Of a DNA stretch of 64,000 nt, positions 24,265 through 33,400 are shown one piece after another. The notes under the pieces are model-generated. The model was not told the DNA's origin and did not search any database. It saw only the letters and a list, made by a program, of their open reading frames with translations. Where the stretch lies: contig NZ_DASUCC010000097.1 in NCBI RefSeq assembly GCF_035762905.1, positions 62,001 through 126,000 of the forward strand, given 5' to 3'. The first letter of the stretch is position 1. Every line of letters begins with the position of its first letter. The position numbers were made by a program, and so were the translations under genes. This stretch comes from DASYTH01 sp035762905. GTDB lineage: Bacteria; Actinomycetota; Actinomycetes; Mycobacteriales; Pseudonocardiaceae.

Positions 24265-25221
24265 ATGATCGAGGCAGTTGGCCTCACCAAACGATACGGC
24301 CGGACGGTGGCCGTCGATGATCTTTCGTTCACCGTCCAGTCCGGACGCGTGACCGGGTTCCTCGGACCGAACGGCGCCGGCAAGTCGACCACCATGCGGA
24401 TGGTGCTCGGCTTGGACGCCCCGAACGCGGGCGAGGTGCGCATCGACGGCAAGCGCTACCGCGAGCTGCACCACCCGCTGCGGATGGTGGGCGCGCTGCT
24501 GGACGCCAAGTGGGTGCACCCCAACCGGTCGGCCCGGGCACACCTGCGCTGGCTGGCCAGGTCGAACGACCTGCCGGTCAAACGGGTCGACGAGGTGCTG
24601 GACATCGTCGGCCTGACCGACGTGGCCGGCCGCCGGGCGGGCGGCTTCTCGCTGGGCATGTCGCAGCGGCTGGGGATCGCCGCCGCGCTGCTCGGCGACC
24701 CGCAGGTGCTGCTGTTCGACGAGCCGGTGAACGGACTGGACCCGGAGGGCATCCTGTGGATCCGCCGGTTCATGCACCGGCTGGCCGACGAGGGTCGCAC
24801 CGTGTTCGTCTCCAGCCACCTGCTCTCCGAGATGTCGCTCACCGCCCAGGAACTGGTGGTGATCGGCCGCGGCAAGCTGATCGCGCAGAGCAGCACCGAC
24901 GACTTCGTCGCGCACGCCACCGAGAGTTCGGTGCTGGTGCGCAGCCCGCAGCTGGACACGCTGCGCACGGCGCTCGGCCGGGACGGCGTGCGGGTCCGGG
25001 ACGAGGGCGAGCACCTCGTGGTGTCCGGGCTGGAATGCGCCGAGATCGGCGAGCTGGCCGCGGCCAACGGCGCGGTGCTGCACGAGCTCAGCCCGCAGCG
25101 CGGCTCGCTCGAGGAGGCCTTCATCCAGCTCACCGGCGACTCCGTCGAGTACCACGCCGGGCTCGACGCCCCCGTCGCCGGCACGCCCGATCTCGTCACC
25201 AGTGGGGAAGTGAACCGATGA
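24265..25221 (+). CDS. ABC transporter ATP-binding protein (ABC-2 exporter type)
   Basis: 318 residues. Walker A is GPNGAGKST at 34-42, the signature is FSLGMSQRLGIA, and Walker B is VLLFDEPVNGLDPEG. Asn replaces the usual Thr in the DEPTxGLD loop, a variant common in this actinobacterial subgroup. It powers the permease whose ATG overlaps this stop. The ATG at 24265 follows a CAGGGAGA ribosome binding site. Its position after a two-component system resembles peptide-antibiotic resistance modules, but the substrate is unknown. Confidence 0.92.
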   Translation: MIEAVGLTKRYGRTVAVDDLSFTVQSGRVTGFLGPNGAGKSTTMRMVLGLDAPNAGEVRIDGKRYRELHHPLRMVGALLDAKWVHPNRSARAHLRWLARSNDLPVKRVDEVLDIVGLTDVAGRRAGGFSLGMSQRLGIAAALLGDPQVLLFDEPVNGLDPEGILWIRRFMHRLADEGRTVFVSSHLLSEMSLTAQELVVIGRGKLIAQSSTDDFVAHATESSVLVRSPQLDTLRTALGRDGVRVRDEGEHLVVSGLECAEIGELAAANGAVLHELSPQRGSLEEAFIQLTGDSVEYHAGLDAPVAGTPDLVTSGEVNR

Positions 25222-25979
25222 CACTGCTCGCCGTCGAACGCATCAAGCTGCTCACCACGCGCTCGCCGCTGTGGTGCACGCTGCTCGCCGTCGGGCTCAC
25301 CGTCGGCTTCGCCGCGCTGATCGCCGGGGTCGACTCGGAGAGCCCGGTGACCATCGCCAGCACCCAGTTCGGCTACAACTTCGGGCTGGTCGTGGTGATG
25401 GTGATGGCCGCGCTGGCGATCACCACCGAATACCGGTTCTCCACCATCCGGGCGACCTTCCAGGCCATTCCGAACCGGTCGGCCGTGCTGCTGGCCAAAG
25501 CCACGGTGGTGGCCGTCGTCTCCGGCCTGATCGGACTGGTCACCGCGTTCGGCTCGGTGGCCATCTCCAAGCTGATCGTTTCCGAGGCCGACCTGGCCAT
25601 CAACACCGCCTTCGAGTGGCGGGCGGTGGCCGGGGTGAGCCTGATCTACGCGATCGCCGCGGTGATCGCGGTGGCGGTCGGGACGCTCATCCGACACTCC
25701 GCCGGCGCCATCTCGCTGCTGCTGATCTGGGTCATGCTGGTGGAGAGCCTGGTCTCGCTGATCCCCAAGATCGGCGACGACATCCAGGAGTGGATGCCGT
25801 TCTACGTGGCCAACAAGTTCCTGACCGGGAACCCGGACCTGACCAACCGGCCGCTCGAGGAGGGCCCGCCGCCGTCCAGCGCGGTGCTCAGCCCGTGGTG
25901 GGCTCTGGCCTACTTCGCCGGGATCGCCGTGGTCCTCCTGCTCGTCGCGCTGTTCACGGCGAACAAGCGGGACGCCTGA
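25218..25979 (+). CDS. ABC-2 type permease
   Basis: A 253-residue integral membrane protein with six probable helices (for example near residues 17-37, 52-70, 93-115, 135-155, 165-180 and 225-245). It starts MTLLAVERIKLLTTRSPLW, typical of actinobacterial ABC-2 subunits. The ATG overlaps the ATPase stop by four bases. A perfect 17-bp hairpin terminator follows 16 bp downstream and closes the operon. Confidence 0.9.
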   Translation: MTLLAVERIKLLTTRSPLWCTLLAVGLTVGFAALIAGVDSESPVTIASTQFGYNFGLVVVMVMAALAITTEYRFSTIRATFQAIPNRSAVLLAKATVVAVVSGLIGLVTAFGSVAISKLIVSEADLAINTAFEWRAVAGVSLIYAIAAVIAVAVGTLIRHSAGAISLLLIWVMLVESLVSLIPKIGDDIQEWMPFYVANKFLTGNPDLTNRPLEEGPPPSSAVLSPWWALAYFAGIAVVLLLVALFTANKRDA

Positions 25980-25995
25980 CCACAGGTACAGGGGG

Positions 25996-26036
25996 AAGCG
26001 GCCCGGGCCACCGACGGGGGGTGGCCCGGGCCGCTT
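25996..26036 (+). terminator. Strong 17-bp hairpin terminator of the ABC operon
   Basis: AAGCGGCCCGGGCCACC (25996-26012), a 7-nt loop, and GGTGGCCCGGGCCGCTT (26020-26036). All 17 pairs are perfect, and it begins 17 bp past the permease stop. Confidence 0.92.
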
Positions 26037-26197
26037 GACGTGGTCCGATTCTTTGCGGCCGTGTTTTGTACAGCAGACCCGGGGGTAAAGGCTACGTTAA
26101 GTGGATGTGAGCTTGACCACACCCCGAGGACAGACCTGCAGGGCACCGGGTCAACTCGACGGTGACGGTCAGCGAAACCTGCCCTTGGAGTTGACTT

Positions 26198-26782
26198 TTG
26201 CCGGTGGTTGACACCAGCCCGTCCCAGCAGACCGCCTCGACGGGCGAACCCACGAGCCCCGACGAGGACCTTCGGGTCGAACCGACGGTCGCTCTGGAAT
26301 GGGCGCAGGCCCTCGAGCAGTGGGGCGGCGAGCGGGCCGCCAAACCCGCCGACGCCCGCGGGGCCTGGCTGCACCGGGCGCCCGAGCACCAGGTCCTCAC
26401 GTTCTATCTGGCGGCTCGCGCCTACGACCCGAACCTGCCGGCGCCCTGGTGGCTGCGGGCGCTCGCGGCCGGCTCGATCCGGTCCCGGGTGGACGGGTTC
26501 GCCGTCGAGGACCGGGTGGCCAAGCTGCTGGCCAGCCGGCCGGGCTGGGTGTACGTGCCGTGGGTGGCCGAGGGCGACTCGGGGTTCTGGGAGTACATGC
26601 CGTCCGAGCGGGCGCTCACCGTTCCGGGCGTGCCCACCACGCTGTTCCTCACCCACCGGCATACCGGCTGGCTGGACGTGATCCCGGTGCACGCCGGCGA
26701 GACGCCCGAGCCGATCCCGGTGCAGGGTCCCGCCGACCTGCGGGCCAACCTCGCCCGGCTGGAGTCGCTGCGTCCCGCATAG
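26198..26782 (+). CDS. Conserved hypothetical protein upstream of trmB
   Basis: About 194 residues, soluble, acidic N-terminus, rich in Trp (ALEWAQALEQWGG, APWWLRALAAG, GFWEYMPSERAL). I do not recognise a domain. The TTG at 26198 has GGAG 7 nt upstream; a GTG at 26204 is an alternative. It ends 10 bp before trmB, whose own -10-like site lies across this gap, so the two genes may still be expressed separately. The 160 bp upstream show no clear regulatory element. Confidence 0.7.
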   Translation: MPVVDTSPSQQTASTGEPTSPDEDLRVEPTVALEWAQALEQWGGERAAKPADARGAWLHRAPEHQVLTFYLAARAYDPNLPAPWWLRALAAGSIRSRVDGFAVEDRVAKLLASRPGWVYVPWVAEGDSGFWEYMPSERALTVPGVPTTLFLTHRHTGWLDVIPVHAGETPEPIPVQGPADLRANLARLESLRPA

Positions 26783-26785
26783 CAT
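26780..26785 (+). promoter_or_regulatory. -10-like hexamer of a leaderless trmB promoter
   Basis: TAGCAT overlaps the upstream stop codon and ends 7 nt before the trmB GTG. There is no Shine-Dalgarno. Confidence 0.45.
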
Positions 26786-26792
26786 TCGGTCC

Positions 26793-27479
26793 GTGACCCA
26801 GGCACATCGCACCGTGGTGAGCTTCGTGCACCGCGGCCGGCGGATGACCTCGGGCCAGGCGAAGGCCTGGCAGCGCAGCTGGTCCCGGCTGGGCCGTGAG
26901 CTCGGCGAGCTGCCGCCCGGCCCGCTGGACACCGACGCCCTGTTCGGCCGCTCCGCCCCGGTGGTGCTGGAGATCGGCTCCGGCATGGGCGAGACCACCG
27001 CCCGGCTGGCCGCCGCCGCGCCCGGGGTCAACTACCTGGCGGTCGAGGTCTACCAGCCCGGGCTGGCGCAGCTGATGATGCGCGCCGAGGAGGCCGGGCT
27101 GGCCAACCTCCGCCTGGTCCGCGGCGACGCGGTGGTGCTGCTGTCCGAGCACGTCGCCGCCGGCTCGCTCGCCGAGGTGCGGATCTTCTTTCCGGACCCG
27201 TGGCCCAAGGCCAAACATCACAAGCGCCGGCTGGTCCAGGCCCCGTTCGTCGCCCTGGTCGCCGACCGGCTCGCCCCCGGCGGCATCCTGCGCCTGGCCA
27301 CCGACTGGGAGCACTACGCCGAACAGATGCTCGCCGTCTGCTCGGCCGAGCCTCGGCTGCACAACCCGCACGACGGCTGGGCGCCCCGTCCGGAATGGCG
27401 CAGCACCACCAAGTTCGAACACCGCGGCGAGCACGCCGGCCGGACCATCCGGGATCTTCTGTTCGAGCGGATCGGCTGA
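26793..27479 (+). CDS. trmB: tRNA (guanine-N7-)-methyltransferase
   Basis: Makes m7G46 in the tRNA variable loop using S-adenosylmethionine. 228 residues. The SAM-binding motif is VLEIGSGMGE, and the TrmB signature FFPDPWPKAKHHKRRLVQ is complete with its catalytic Asp. The C-terminal TDWEHYAEQ is also diagnostic. The GTG start is set by the start of similarity (HRTVVSFVHRGRRM) and the upstream -10-like hexamer. Confidence 0.96.
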   Translation: MTQAHRTVVSFVHRGRRMTSGQAKAWQRSWSRLGRELGELPPGPLDTDALFGRSAPVVLEIGSGMGETTARLAAAAPGVNYLAVEVYQPGLAQLMMRAEEAGLANLRLVRGDAVVLLSEHVAAGSLAEVRIFFPDPWPKAKHHKRRLVQAPFVALVADRLAPGGILRLATDWEHYAEQMLAVCSAEPRLHNPHDGWAPRPEWRSTTKFEHRGEHAGRTIRDLLFERIG

Positions 27480-27509
27480 CAATTCAGCGCCGGGTGGCAG
27501 GATCTGCAC

Positions 27510-28826
27510 ATGCCGACGGCCTTTCGTTTGCGAGCTCCGGTCGTGCTGCCCTGTGATCCCGGGTGCCCGGCGCTGCGGGACGCGGTGCTGGACGTGGACG
27601 AGACCGGGCGCATCACCCACGTCGGGCCGGCGGCCGACGCGCCGGACGCCGGCGACGCGCCGGTGCGGGACTGCACCGGGATCCTGTTGCCGGGACTGGT
27701 GAACGCGCACGCGCACAGCCCGATGACGGTGCTCCGCGGGATGGGCGGGGACCTGCCGCTGCTGCGTTGGCTGCACGAGGTGATCTGGCCGGCCGAGGCG
27801 CGGCTCACCCCGGCCGACATCGGCGCCGGGATGCTGCTCGGGTCGGTGGAGATGCTGCGCGCCGGGGTCACCACGAGCACCGAGATGTACTTCCACGGCG
27901 AGGAGCTGGCCGGGGCGGTGCTGGCCTCCGGCGCCCGGCTGGTGGCCACCATGGGGATCATCGACGCGCCCGGCTGGGACTGGCGCAAGATGCTCGCCGG
28001 GGTGGATGCCTGGATCGACGCGGACGGGCTGCGCAGCGGTCCGGGCGAGCGGATCGAGGTCGGCTACGGGCCGCACGCGGCGTACACGCTGCCCCCGGAG
28101 GCGCTGACCATGGTCGGTGCGGCGGCCCGCTCGCGCGGCGCGCTGGTGCACATTCACGTCGCCGAGTCCGCCGGCGAGGACACCACACAGCGCGGCCGGT
28201 ACGGCTCGGTGCCGGCCATGCTCGACCGGCTCGGCCTGCTCGGCGGCCGGGTGCTGGCCGCCCACGCGGTGCACCTGTCCGACGCCGACATCGAGCTGTT
28301 CGCCACGCACGGGGTGGCCGTCGCGCACTGCCCGGGCTCGAACGCCAAGCTGGCCTCGGGCATCGCCCGGGTGCTCGACCTGCGCGCCGCCGGTGTGCCC
28401 GTCGGACTGGGCACCGACGGTCCGGCCAGCAACGACGACCTGGACCTGTGGGAGGACATGCGGCTGGCCGCACTGTTCGCCCGTTTGTCCACAATGGACT
28501 CCGCGGCGCTCGGCGCGGCGGACGCGTTGCTGATGGCCACCCGGGGCGGCGCGGAGGCGTTGGGGCGGGACGACATCGGCGTGCTGGAACCGGGTCGCTG
28601 GGCCGACATCGTGCACGTCGACGTGGACGACCCGGCGTTCGTCGGCGGCCTGGACGTGCCGGACGAGCAACTGGTGGCCAACCTGGTCTGGGCCGCCGGA
28701 TCGCGCCGGGTGCGCGACGTCTGGGTGGCCGGCGAGCAGGTTGTGGCCGCCGGCGAGCCGACCCGCGTGGACCGGGCCGAGGTGCAGCGGGCGGCGGGCG
28801 CGGTGACCCGCCGCCTGCTGACCTGA
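27510..28826 (+). CDS. Amidohydrolase, S-adenosylhomocysteine/methylthioadenosine deaminase-like
   Basis: 438 residues. Metal ligands are in GLVNAHAHSPM (HxH) and HIHVAES; later motifs are AHAVHLSDADIELFATHGVA, AHCPGSNAKLASG and GTDGPASNDDLDLWEDM. This set fits the MtaD/SAH-deaminase and chlorohydrolase (TrzN/AtzA) branch, which deaminates adenine-type nucleosides or related rings. The exact substrate cannot be decided from the sequence. The ATG at 27510 has a CAGGAT hexamer 6 nt upstream and no Shine-Dalgarno, again leaderless-like. It is convergent with the phosphatase gene (10 bp apart). Confidence 0.86.
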   Translation: MPTAFRLRAPVVLPCDPGCPALRDAVLDVDETGRITHVGPAADAPDAGDAPVRDCTGILLPGLVNAHAHSPMTVLRGMGGDLPLLRWLHEVIWPAEARLTPADIGAGMLLGSVEMLRAGVTTSTEMYFHGEELAGAVLASGARLVATMGIIDAPGWDWRKMLAGVDAWIDADGLRSGPGERIEVGYGPHAAYTLPPEALTMVGAAARSRGALVHIHVAESAGEDTTQRGRYGSVPAMLDRLGLLGGRVLAAHAVHLSDADIELFATHGVAVAHCPGSNAKLASGIARVLDLRAAGVPVGLGTDGPASNDDLDLWEDMRLAALFARLSTMDSAALGAADALLMATRGGAEALGRDDIGVLEPGRWADIVHVDVDDPAFVGGLDVPDEQLVANLVWAAGSRRVRDVWVAGEQVVAAGEPTRVDRAEVQRAAGAVTRRLLT

Positions 28827-28836
28827 CCCGTGCTTG

Positions 28837-30888
28837 CTACTCGCCGATCAGGCCGGGTCCGAACCGGCCCGGTTTGAACACCGCCACCACGGCCGGCCGG
28901 GGCTGGCTGCTGCCGCCCTCCGGCCAGTGCGAGGTGGGCGCCTCGATCGTGCCGCCCTCACCGGGATGCTGCACCGACACCAGCACGAACCGGTCCCGGA
29001 CCACCGGGCCGCAGGTCTCCGCGGCCGTCGGCACGGTGAGGAACTGCTTGACGTGCCCGCGTTCCCGCCCCTCCAGCGGAACCGCGAACAGCCCGTCGTT
29101 CGAGCCGAGCGCGTTGCCGTCGGTGGACACCCACAGGTTGCCGTAACTGTCGAAGGCCACGTTGTCCGGACAGGAGATCGGGCTGACCTGGGTCTTGTCG
29201 TACCCGCCGAAGTAGGTGTCCGGGCTCGCCGGGTCGCCGCAGACCAGCAGCAGCCGCCAGGCGAACCGGGTGCCGGTGTGGTCGCCGCGCCGCTCCTCGA
29301 TCTCCAGCACGTGCCCGTGCCGGTTGACGTTGCGCGGGTTGGCCTCGTCCGCGGGCGGCTGGGTGGGCGCGGCGCCCCGGTTGGTGTTGTTGGTCAGCGC
29401 CGCATAGATCCGCCCGGTCCCCGGGTGCGGCTGCACGTCCTCCGGCCGGTCCATCTTGGTGGCGCCCACCGCGTCGGCGGCCAGCCGGGCGTAGACGTAC
29501 ACCTCGGCGGCGGTGAACCCCGGCACGAACGAGGTGTCGTTGTGTGCCAACGGAATCCACTCGCCGCTGCCGTCGAACTCGCCGTCGGACGGCAGCCTGC
29601 CGGTGCCGTCGATCTCGGCCGGCGGGCTGTCCCCGGTGAACTTCGCGACGTAGAGCGTGCCGGAGTCGAGCAGGCGCTTGTTGTGCTCGCGGTCGCGCCG
29701 GCCGTTCCCGCGCCGCATCCGCTCGTCCGAGACGAACTTGTACATGTAGTCGAACCGCTCGTCGTCGCCGAGGTAGGTGGCCACCCGGCCGTCCCTGGCC
29801 ACGTGCACCGCCGCGCCCTCGTGCTTGAACCGGCCGAGCGCGGTGTGCTTGACCGGCGGCTCGTCCGGCGCGTACGGGTCGATCTCCACGATCCAGCCGA
29901 ACCGGTTGGCCTCGTTGGGTTCCTGGGCCAGGTCCCACCGCCGGTCGAACCGCTCCCACTTGCGCTCGCTCGCCCCGGTCGGGAAGCCGTACCGGGCCAG
30001 CCGGGCCCGGGTCACCGGGTCGGCGACCTGACCGGCGTTGGCGAAGTACTGGTTGATGTTCTCCTCACCGGAGAGCATGGTGCCCCACGGGGTCAGGCTG
30101 CCGGCGCAGTTGTTCAGCGTGCCGAGCACGGTCGTCCCGGCCGGGTCGGCGGATGTGCGCAGCAGCGCCGAGCCGGCGGCCGGCCCGCGCACGGTGAACG
30201 GGCTCAGCGCGGTGAGCCGGCGGTTGTAGCGCCGGTCCAGCACCGCGTGCAGCTCGCCGGAGCGCTGCTGCTCGATCACCACGACCGACATGCCGTGCGC
30301 GGCCCAGGCGATCCGCACCTGCTCCTCGGTCGGGTTGGCCGGGTCGTAGCCGGCGAACAGCATCGGCTCGGTGGTGTACTCGTGGTTGCTCACCATGAGG
30401 AACCGGTTGTGCGACAACGGGGCCAGCTCGCAGAAGTCGTTGTTGAACCCGTACTGCCTCGCCTGTGCGGCCGCGGTCTGGTTGGCGAAGTCGAACGCGG
30501 GCGCGCCGGGCAGCACCGGGTCGCCCCAGCGGATCACCAGGTTCTGCCGGTAGCCGTCCGGGATGACCACCCGGTCCTCCCGGTTCGGCGGCACCGGGGC
30601 GAAGTTCACGCCGCGCGGGCCGCGCTGCCGGGTCGGCTCGGCGGCGACGGACCCGGCCACACTCGTCACACCGGCGCCGGCGACCGCGATCACCGCGCCG
30701 GCCTTGAGCATGCCGCGCCGGCTGACGACGCTGCGCACCACGTCGCCGAAGTAGGCGTTGTCCGAGGTGTTGGGCGCCTCGTGGGCGCAGGCGTCGCCGC
30801 ACCGGTAGCGGCAGGTCATCGGGGAGCGACCGGGCGAGTGCGTGACGTGCAGCGGGATCAGCCGTTCGGGTTGGTCGGCGGGGGACAC
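28837..30888 (-). CDS. PhoX-family alkaline phosphatase, Tat-exported
   Basis: A 683-residue DUF839/PhoX protein, a calcium- and iron-dependent phosphatase outside the membrane. The N-terminus RLIPLHVTHSPGRSPMTCRY and RCGDACAHEAPNTSDN is the family's typical leader. A twin-arginine signal SRRGMLKAGAV has Arg57-Arg58. Conserved blocks include SNHEYTTEPMLFAGYD, GTLNNCAGSLTPWGTMLSGE and EDVQPHPGTGRIYAAL. The GTG at 30888 is chosen because GGAGG lies 6 nt before it. It lies downstream of a sigma factor gene on the same strand and might be a target. Confidence 0.92.
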   Translation of the reverse strand: MSPADQPERLIPLHVTHSPGRSPMTCRYRCGDACAHEAPNTSDNAYFGDVVRSVVSRRGMLKAGAVIAVAGAGVTSVAGSVAAEPTRQRGPRGVNFAPVPPNREDRVVIPDGYRQNLVIRWGDPVLPGAPAFDFANQTAAAQARQYGFNNDFCELAPLSHNRFLMVSNHEYTTEPMLFAGYDPANPTEEQVRIAWAAHGMSVVVIEQQRSGELHAVLDRRYNRRLTALSPFTVRGPAAGSALLRTSADPAGTTVLGTLNNCAGSLTPWGTMLSGEENINQYFANAGQVADPVTRARLARYGFPTGASERKWERFDRRWDLAQEPNEANRFGWIVEIDPYAPDEPPVKHTALGRFKHEGAAVHVARDGRVATYLGDDERFDYMYKFVSDERMRRGNGRRDREHNKRLLDSGTLYVAKFTGDSPPAEIDGTGRLPSDGEFDGSGEWIPLAHNDTSFVPGFTAAEVYVYARLAADAVGATKMDRPEDVQPHPGTGRIYAALTNNTNRGAAPTQPPADEANPRNVNRHGHVLEIEERRGDHTGTRFAWRLLLVCGDPASPDTYFGGYDKTQVSPISCPDNVAFDSYGNLWVSTDGNALGSNDGLFAVPLEGRERGHVKQFLTVPTAAETCGPVVRDRFVLVSVQHPGEGGTIEAPTSHWPEGGSSQPRPAVVAVFKPGRFGPGLIGE

Positions 30889-30976
30889 CGTGCGCCTCCA
30901 GGGTTTCGGGGACGGCCCGAAACTAAGAGAGATGAACCAGCTACACAAGGCATCCAGGTGAACACCCGACGAACGG

Positions 30977-31726
30977 CTAGCTGATTCCCGAGTCCAGCAC
31001 CGTGCCGGCGGCGTCCCGCGCGGTGAAGCAGAACCCGACGTAGCTGGTGGCGAACTGGGCCTGGAACAACACCAGTTCGGCGGTGCGGGCCAACTCCTTG
31101 ACCGTGGCGGGACTTCCGTCGCCGGCACACACCTCAAGCTTCGCGACCTGCGGCGCGGTGACGAACAGCAGCGTGCCGGGCAGCGGGCCGCCGCCGAGGA
31201 CCCCGCCGTCCAGAATGGTGTGGGTCTGCACCAGGCCGGGTGGCTGCCTGGCCGGCCATTCGGTCGGCAGCAGGACGCAGTCCGGCGAGATCGCGGCGAA
31301 GGAATCCGGGGACGTCGGCTCCGCCGTGCCGACGTAGGTGGAAACCACGCACAACCGGTTGATCCAGCCGGCCGCCCCGGGCTCGCGTTTCACGAAGGTG
31401 ATGACCTCGCGGGTGACCGGCCCGGCGGTGTACCGGCCGAGGGCGAACGGCCCGGCGATCACCCGCATCCAGGGCACCTCGCTCGGCGGCGCGGTGGTGG
31501 GCGGCGGGGTCGGCGGGGCGGCCGGCCGGGACACCACCAGGGCGGGCACCAGCACCAGCGATCCGGCGACCACGGCAGCGGCCGCGCCGGCCAGCAACAG
31601 CCGGTGGGGCGGGCGGCGATCGGCGGCGAGCCTGCGCTGCTGCTCGGCCCACGGGTTCTCGCTCGGCGGGACGGTCGCGGCCAGCGAGTCCAGCCCCGTG
31701 CGCAGCCGCCGCTCCAGCTCGGTCAT
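30977..31726 (-). CDS. Single-pass membrane protein, putative anti-sigma partner
   Basis: 249 residues. A cytoplasmic helical N-terminus (MTELERRLRTGLDSLAATVP) is followed by one membrane helix near 45-65 (LLLAGAAAAVVAGSLVLVPA) and a proline-rich linker. An extracytoplasmic domain with several Cys (LCVVSTY, SPDCVLL, LEVCAGD, GFCFTA) completes it. The ATG overlaps the sigma-factor stop by four bases. This layout is typical of membrane partners of SigE-family sigma factors. The anti-sigma role is inferred from context, since no zinc-finger motif is present. Confidence 0.7.
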   Translation of the reverse strand: MTELERRLRTGLDSLAATVPPSENPWAEQQRRLAADRRPPHRLLLAGAAAAVVAGSLVLVPALVVSRPAAPPTPPPTTAPPSEVPWMRVIAGPFALGRYTAGPVTREVITFVKREPGAAGWINRLCVVSTYVGTAEPTSPDSFAAISPDCVLLPTEWPARQPPGLVQTHTILDGGVLGGGPLPGTLLFVTAPQVAKLEVCAGDGSPATVKELARTAELVLFQAQFATSYVGFCFTARDAAGTVLDSGIS

Positions 31727-32238
31727 CGCGTGTCCTCCTCGTCCGGCCAGACCTTGCGCAGCCGGGCCAGCGCCTGATGGACGGTCGCCTTCGCGGTGCC
31801 GACCGCGATGCCGAGCGTCTCGGCGATCTCCGCGTGGTCGAGGTCGAGCCAGTAGCGCAGCACGAGCACCCGCCGCTGCCGTTCGGACAGCGCCGCCAGA
31901 GCGGTCCGCAGCGAGCCGTGCTCCAGCCGGGTCAGCACCTCGGCCTCGGCGGAGATCCCGGGCGCGGGCGGGTCGTCCGGCACCCGGCGCACCACCCGCA
32001 GGTGGCGCAGCCGGGTCCGGCACAGGTTCACCACGATCCGGCGCAGGTAGGGCAGCGCCTTGTCCGGCCCGGCCAGGGTGTGCCACCGGGCGTGCAGCCG
32101 GACGAACGACTCCTGCGCGATGTTCTCCGGGTCGTCCGCGCCGAGCAGGAACGCCAGCCGCTTCATCGTCTCGAACGACTCGTCGAACAGCGCGGCGAAG
32201 CCCTCCTGGGTTCCCGCCTCGGTCGCCGCCGTCCGCAT
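31723..32238 (-). CDS. SigE-family ECF sigma factor
   Basis: 171 residues. Region 2 is GFAALFDESFETMKRLAFLL, then DPENIAQESFVRLHARW. Region 4 is ALAALSERQRRVLVLRYWLD, then HAEIAETLGIAVGTAKATVH. It directs RNA polymerase to stress- or envelope-specific promoters. The ATG is preceded by GGGG 3-6 bp upstream. Translation is coupled to the membrane protein through an ATGA overlap. Confidence 0.92.
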   Translation of the reverse strand: MRTAATEAGTQEGFAALFDESFETMKRLAFLLGADDPENIAQESFVRLHARWHTLAGPDKALPYLRRIVVNLCRTRLRHLRVVRRVPDDPPAPGISAEAEVLTRLEHGSLRTALAALSERQRRVLVLRYWLDLDHAEIAETLGIAVGTAKATVHQALARLRKVWPDEEDTR

Positions 32239-32269
32239 AACCCCTAGACGGCGTGGCCCGGGATTCGGT

Positions 32270-33352
32270 TTAGCGCTCCAGCTCGCCCCGGATGAACTTC
32301 TCGACGGCCTCGTGCGCCTGCGTGTCGGAGTACTGCTCCGGCGGGGACTTCATGAAGTACGAGGAGGCGGACAGGATCGGGCCGCCGATGCCGCGGTCCA
32401 GGGCGATCTTCGCGGCCCGGACCGCGTCGATGATCACACCGGCCGAGTTGGGCGAGTCCCACACCTCCAGCTTGTACTCCAGGTTCAGCGGCACGTCGCC
32501 GAACGTCTTGCCCTCCAGCCGGACGTAGGCCCACTTCCGGTCGTCCAGCCACGGCACGTGGTCCGACGGTCCGATGTGGACGGACGCGCGCTCCATCTCG
32601 TGCGGGATCTGCGAGGTGACCGCCTGCGTCTTGGAGATCTTCTTGGACTGGAGCCGCTTGCGCTCCAGCATGTTCATGAAGTCCATGTTGCCGCCGAAGT
32701 TGAGCTGGTAGGTGCGCATCAGCTCGACGCCGCGGTCCTCGAACAGCTTGGCAAGCACCCGGTGCGTGATGGTGGCGCCGACCTGGGACTTGATGTCGTC
32801 GCCGACGATCGGCACGCCGGCCTCGGTGAACTTGGCCGCCCACACCGGATCCGAGGCGATGAACACCGGCAGCGCGTTCACGAACGCCACCCCGGCGTCC
32901 AGCGCGCACTGCGCGTAGAACTTGTCGGCGTCATCGGAACCCACCGGCAGGTAGGAGACCAGCACGTGGGCCCCGGACTCGCGCAGCGCCGCCACCACGT
33001 CGACCGGCTCGTCGTCCGACTCGTCGATCATCTCGCGGTAGTACTCGCCGAGACCGTCCAGCGTGTGCCCGCGTTGCACGGTCACGCCGAGCGGCGGCAC
33101 ATCGCAGATCTTGATCGTGTTGTTCTCGCTGGCCACGATCGCCTCGGACAGGTCCCGGCCGACCTTCTTCGCATCCACGTCGAACGCCGCGACGAACTCG
33201 ATGTCGCCGACGTGGTAGTCGCCGAACCGCACGTGCATCAGACCCGGAATACGGGCCGCGGGGTCGGCGTCGCGGTAGTAGTGCACCCCCTGCACGAGCG
33301 ACGCCGCACAGTTCCCGACCCCGACGACGGCTACCCGAACAGTCTCGCTCAT
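32270..33352 (-). CDS. ino1: Myo-inositol-1-phosphate synthase
   Basis: NAD-dependent isomerisation of glucose-6-phosphate to inositol-1-phosphate, feeding phosphatidylinositol and mycothiol synthesis. The 360 residues match the short actinobacterial form. VAVVGVGNCAASLVQG is the nucleotide loop; LPVGSDDADKFYAQ, GDDIKSQVGATITHR and FGGNMDFMNML are catalytic-core signatures. The start has GAAGGAGAG upstream. It lies 48 bp after padR in the same direction, as Rv0047c-Rv0046c in M. tuberculosis, so the PadR protein is the likely regulator. Confidence 0.97.
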   Translation of the reverse strand: MSETVRVAVVGVGNCAASLVQGVHYYRDADPAARIPGLMHVRFGDYHVGDIEFVAAFDVDAKKVGRDLSEAIVASENNTIKICDVPPLGVTVQRGHTLDGLGEYYREMIDESDDEPVDVVAALRESGAHVLVSYLPVGSDDADKFYAQCALDAGVAFVNALPVFIASDPVWAAKFTEAGVPIVGDDIKSQVGATITHRVLAKLFEDRGVELMRTYQLNFGGNMDFMNMLERKRLQSKKISKTQAVTSQIPHEMERASVHIGPSDHVPWLDDRKWAYVRLEGKTFGDVPLNLEYKLEVWDSPNSAGVIIDAVRAAKIALDRGIGGPILSASSYFMKSPPEQYSDTQAHEAVEKFIRGELER

Positions 33353-33400
33353 CGCGACTCTCCTTCTCCCTTTTCCGCCTTGACCCCGGTCACCCTCGGC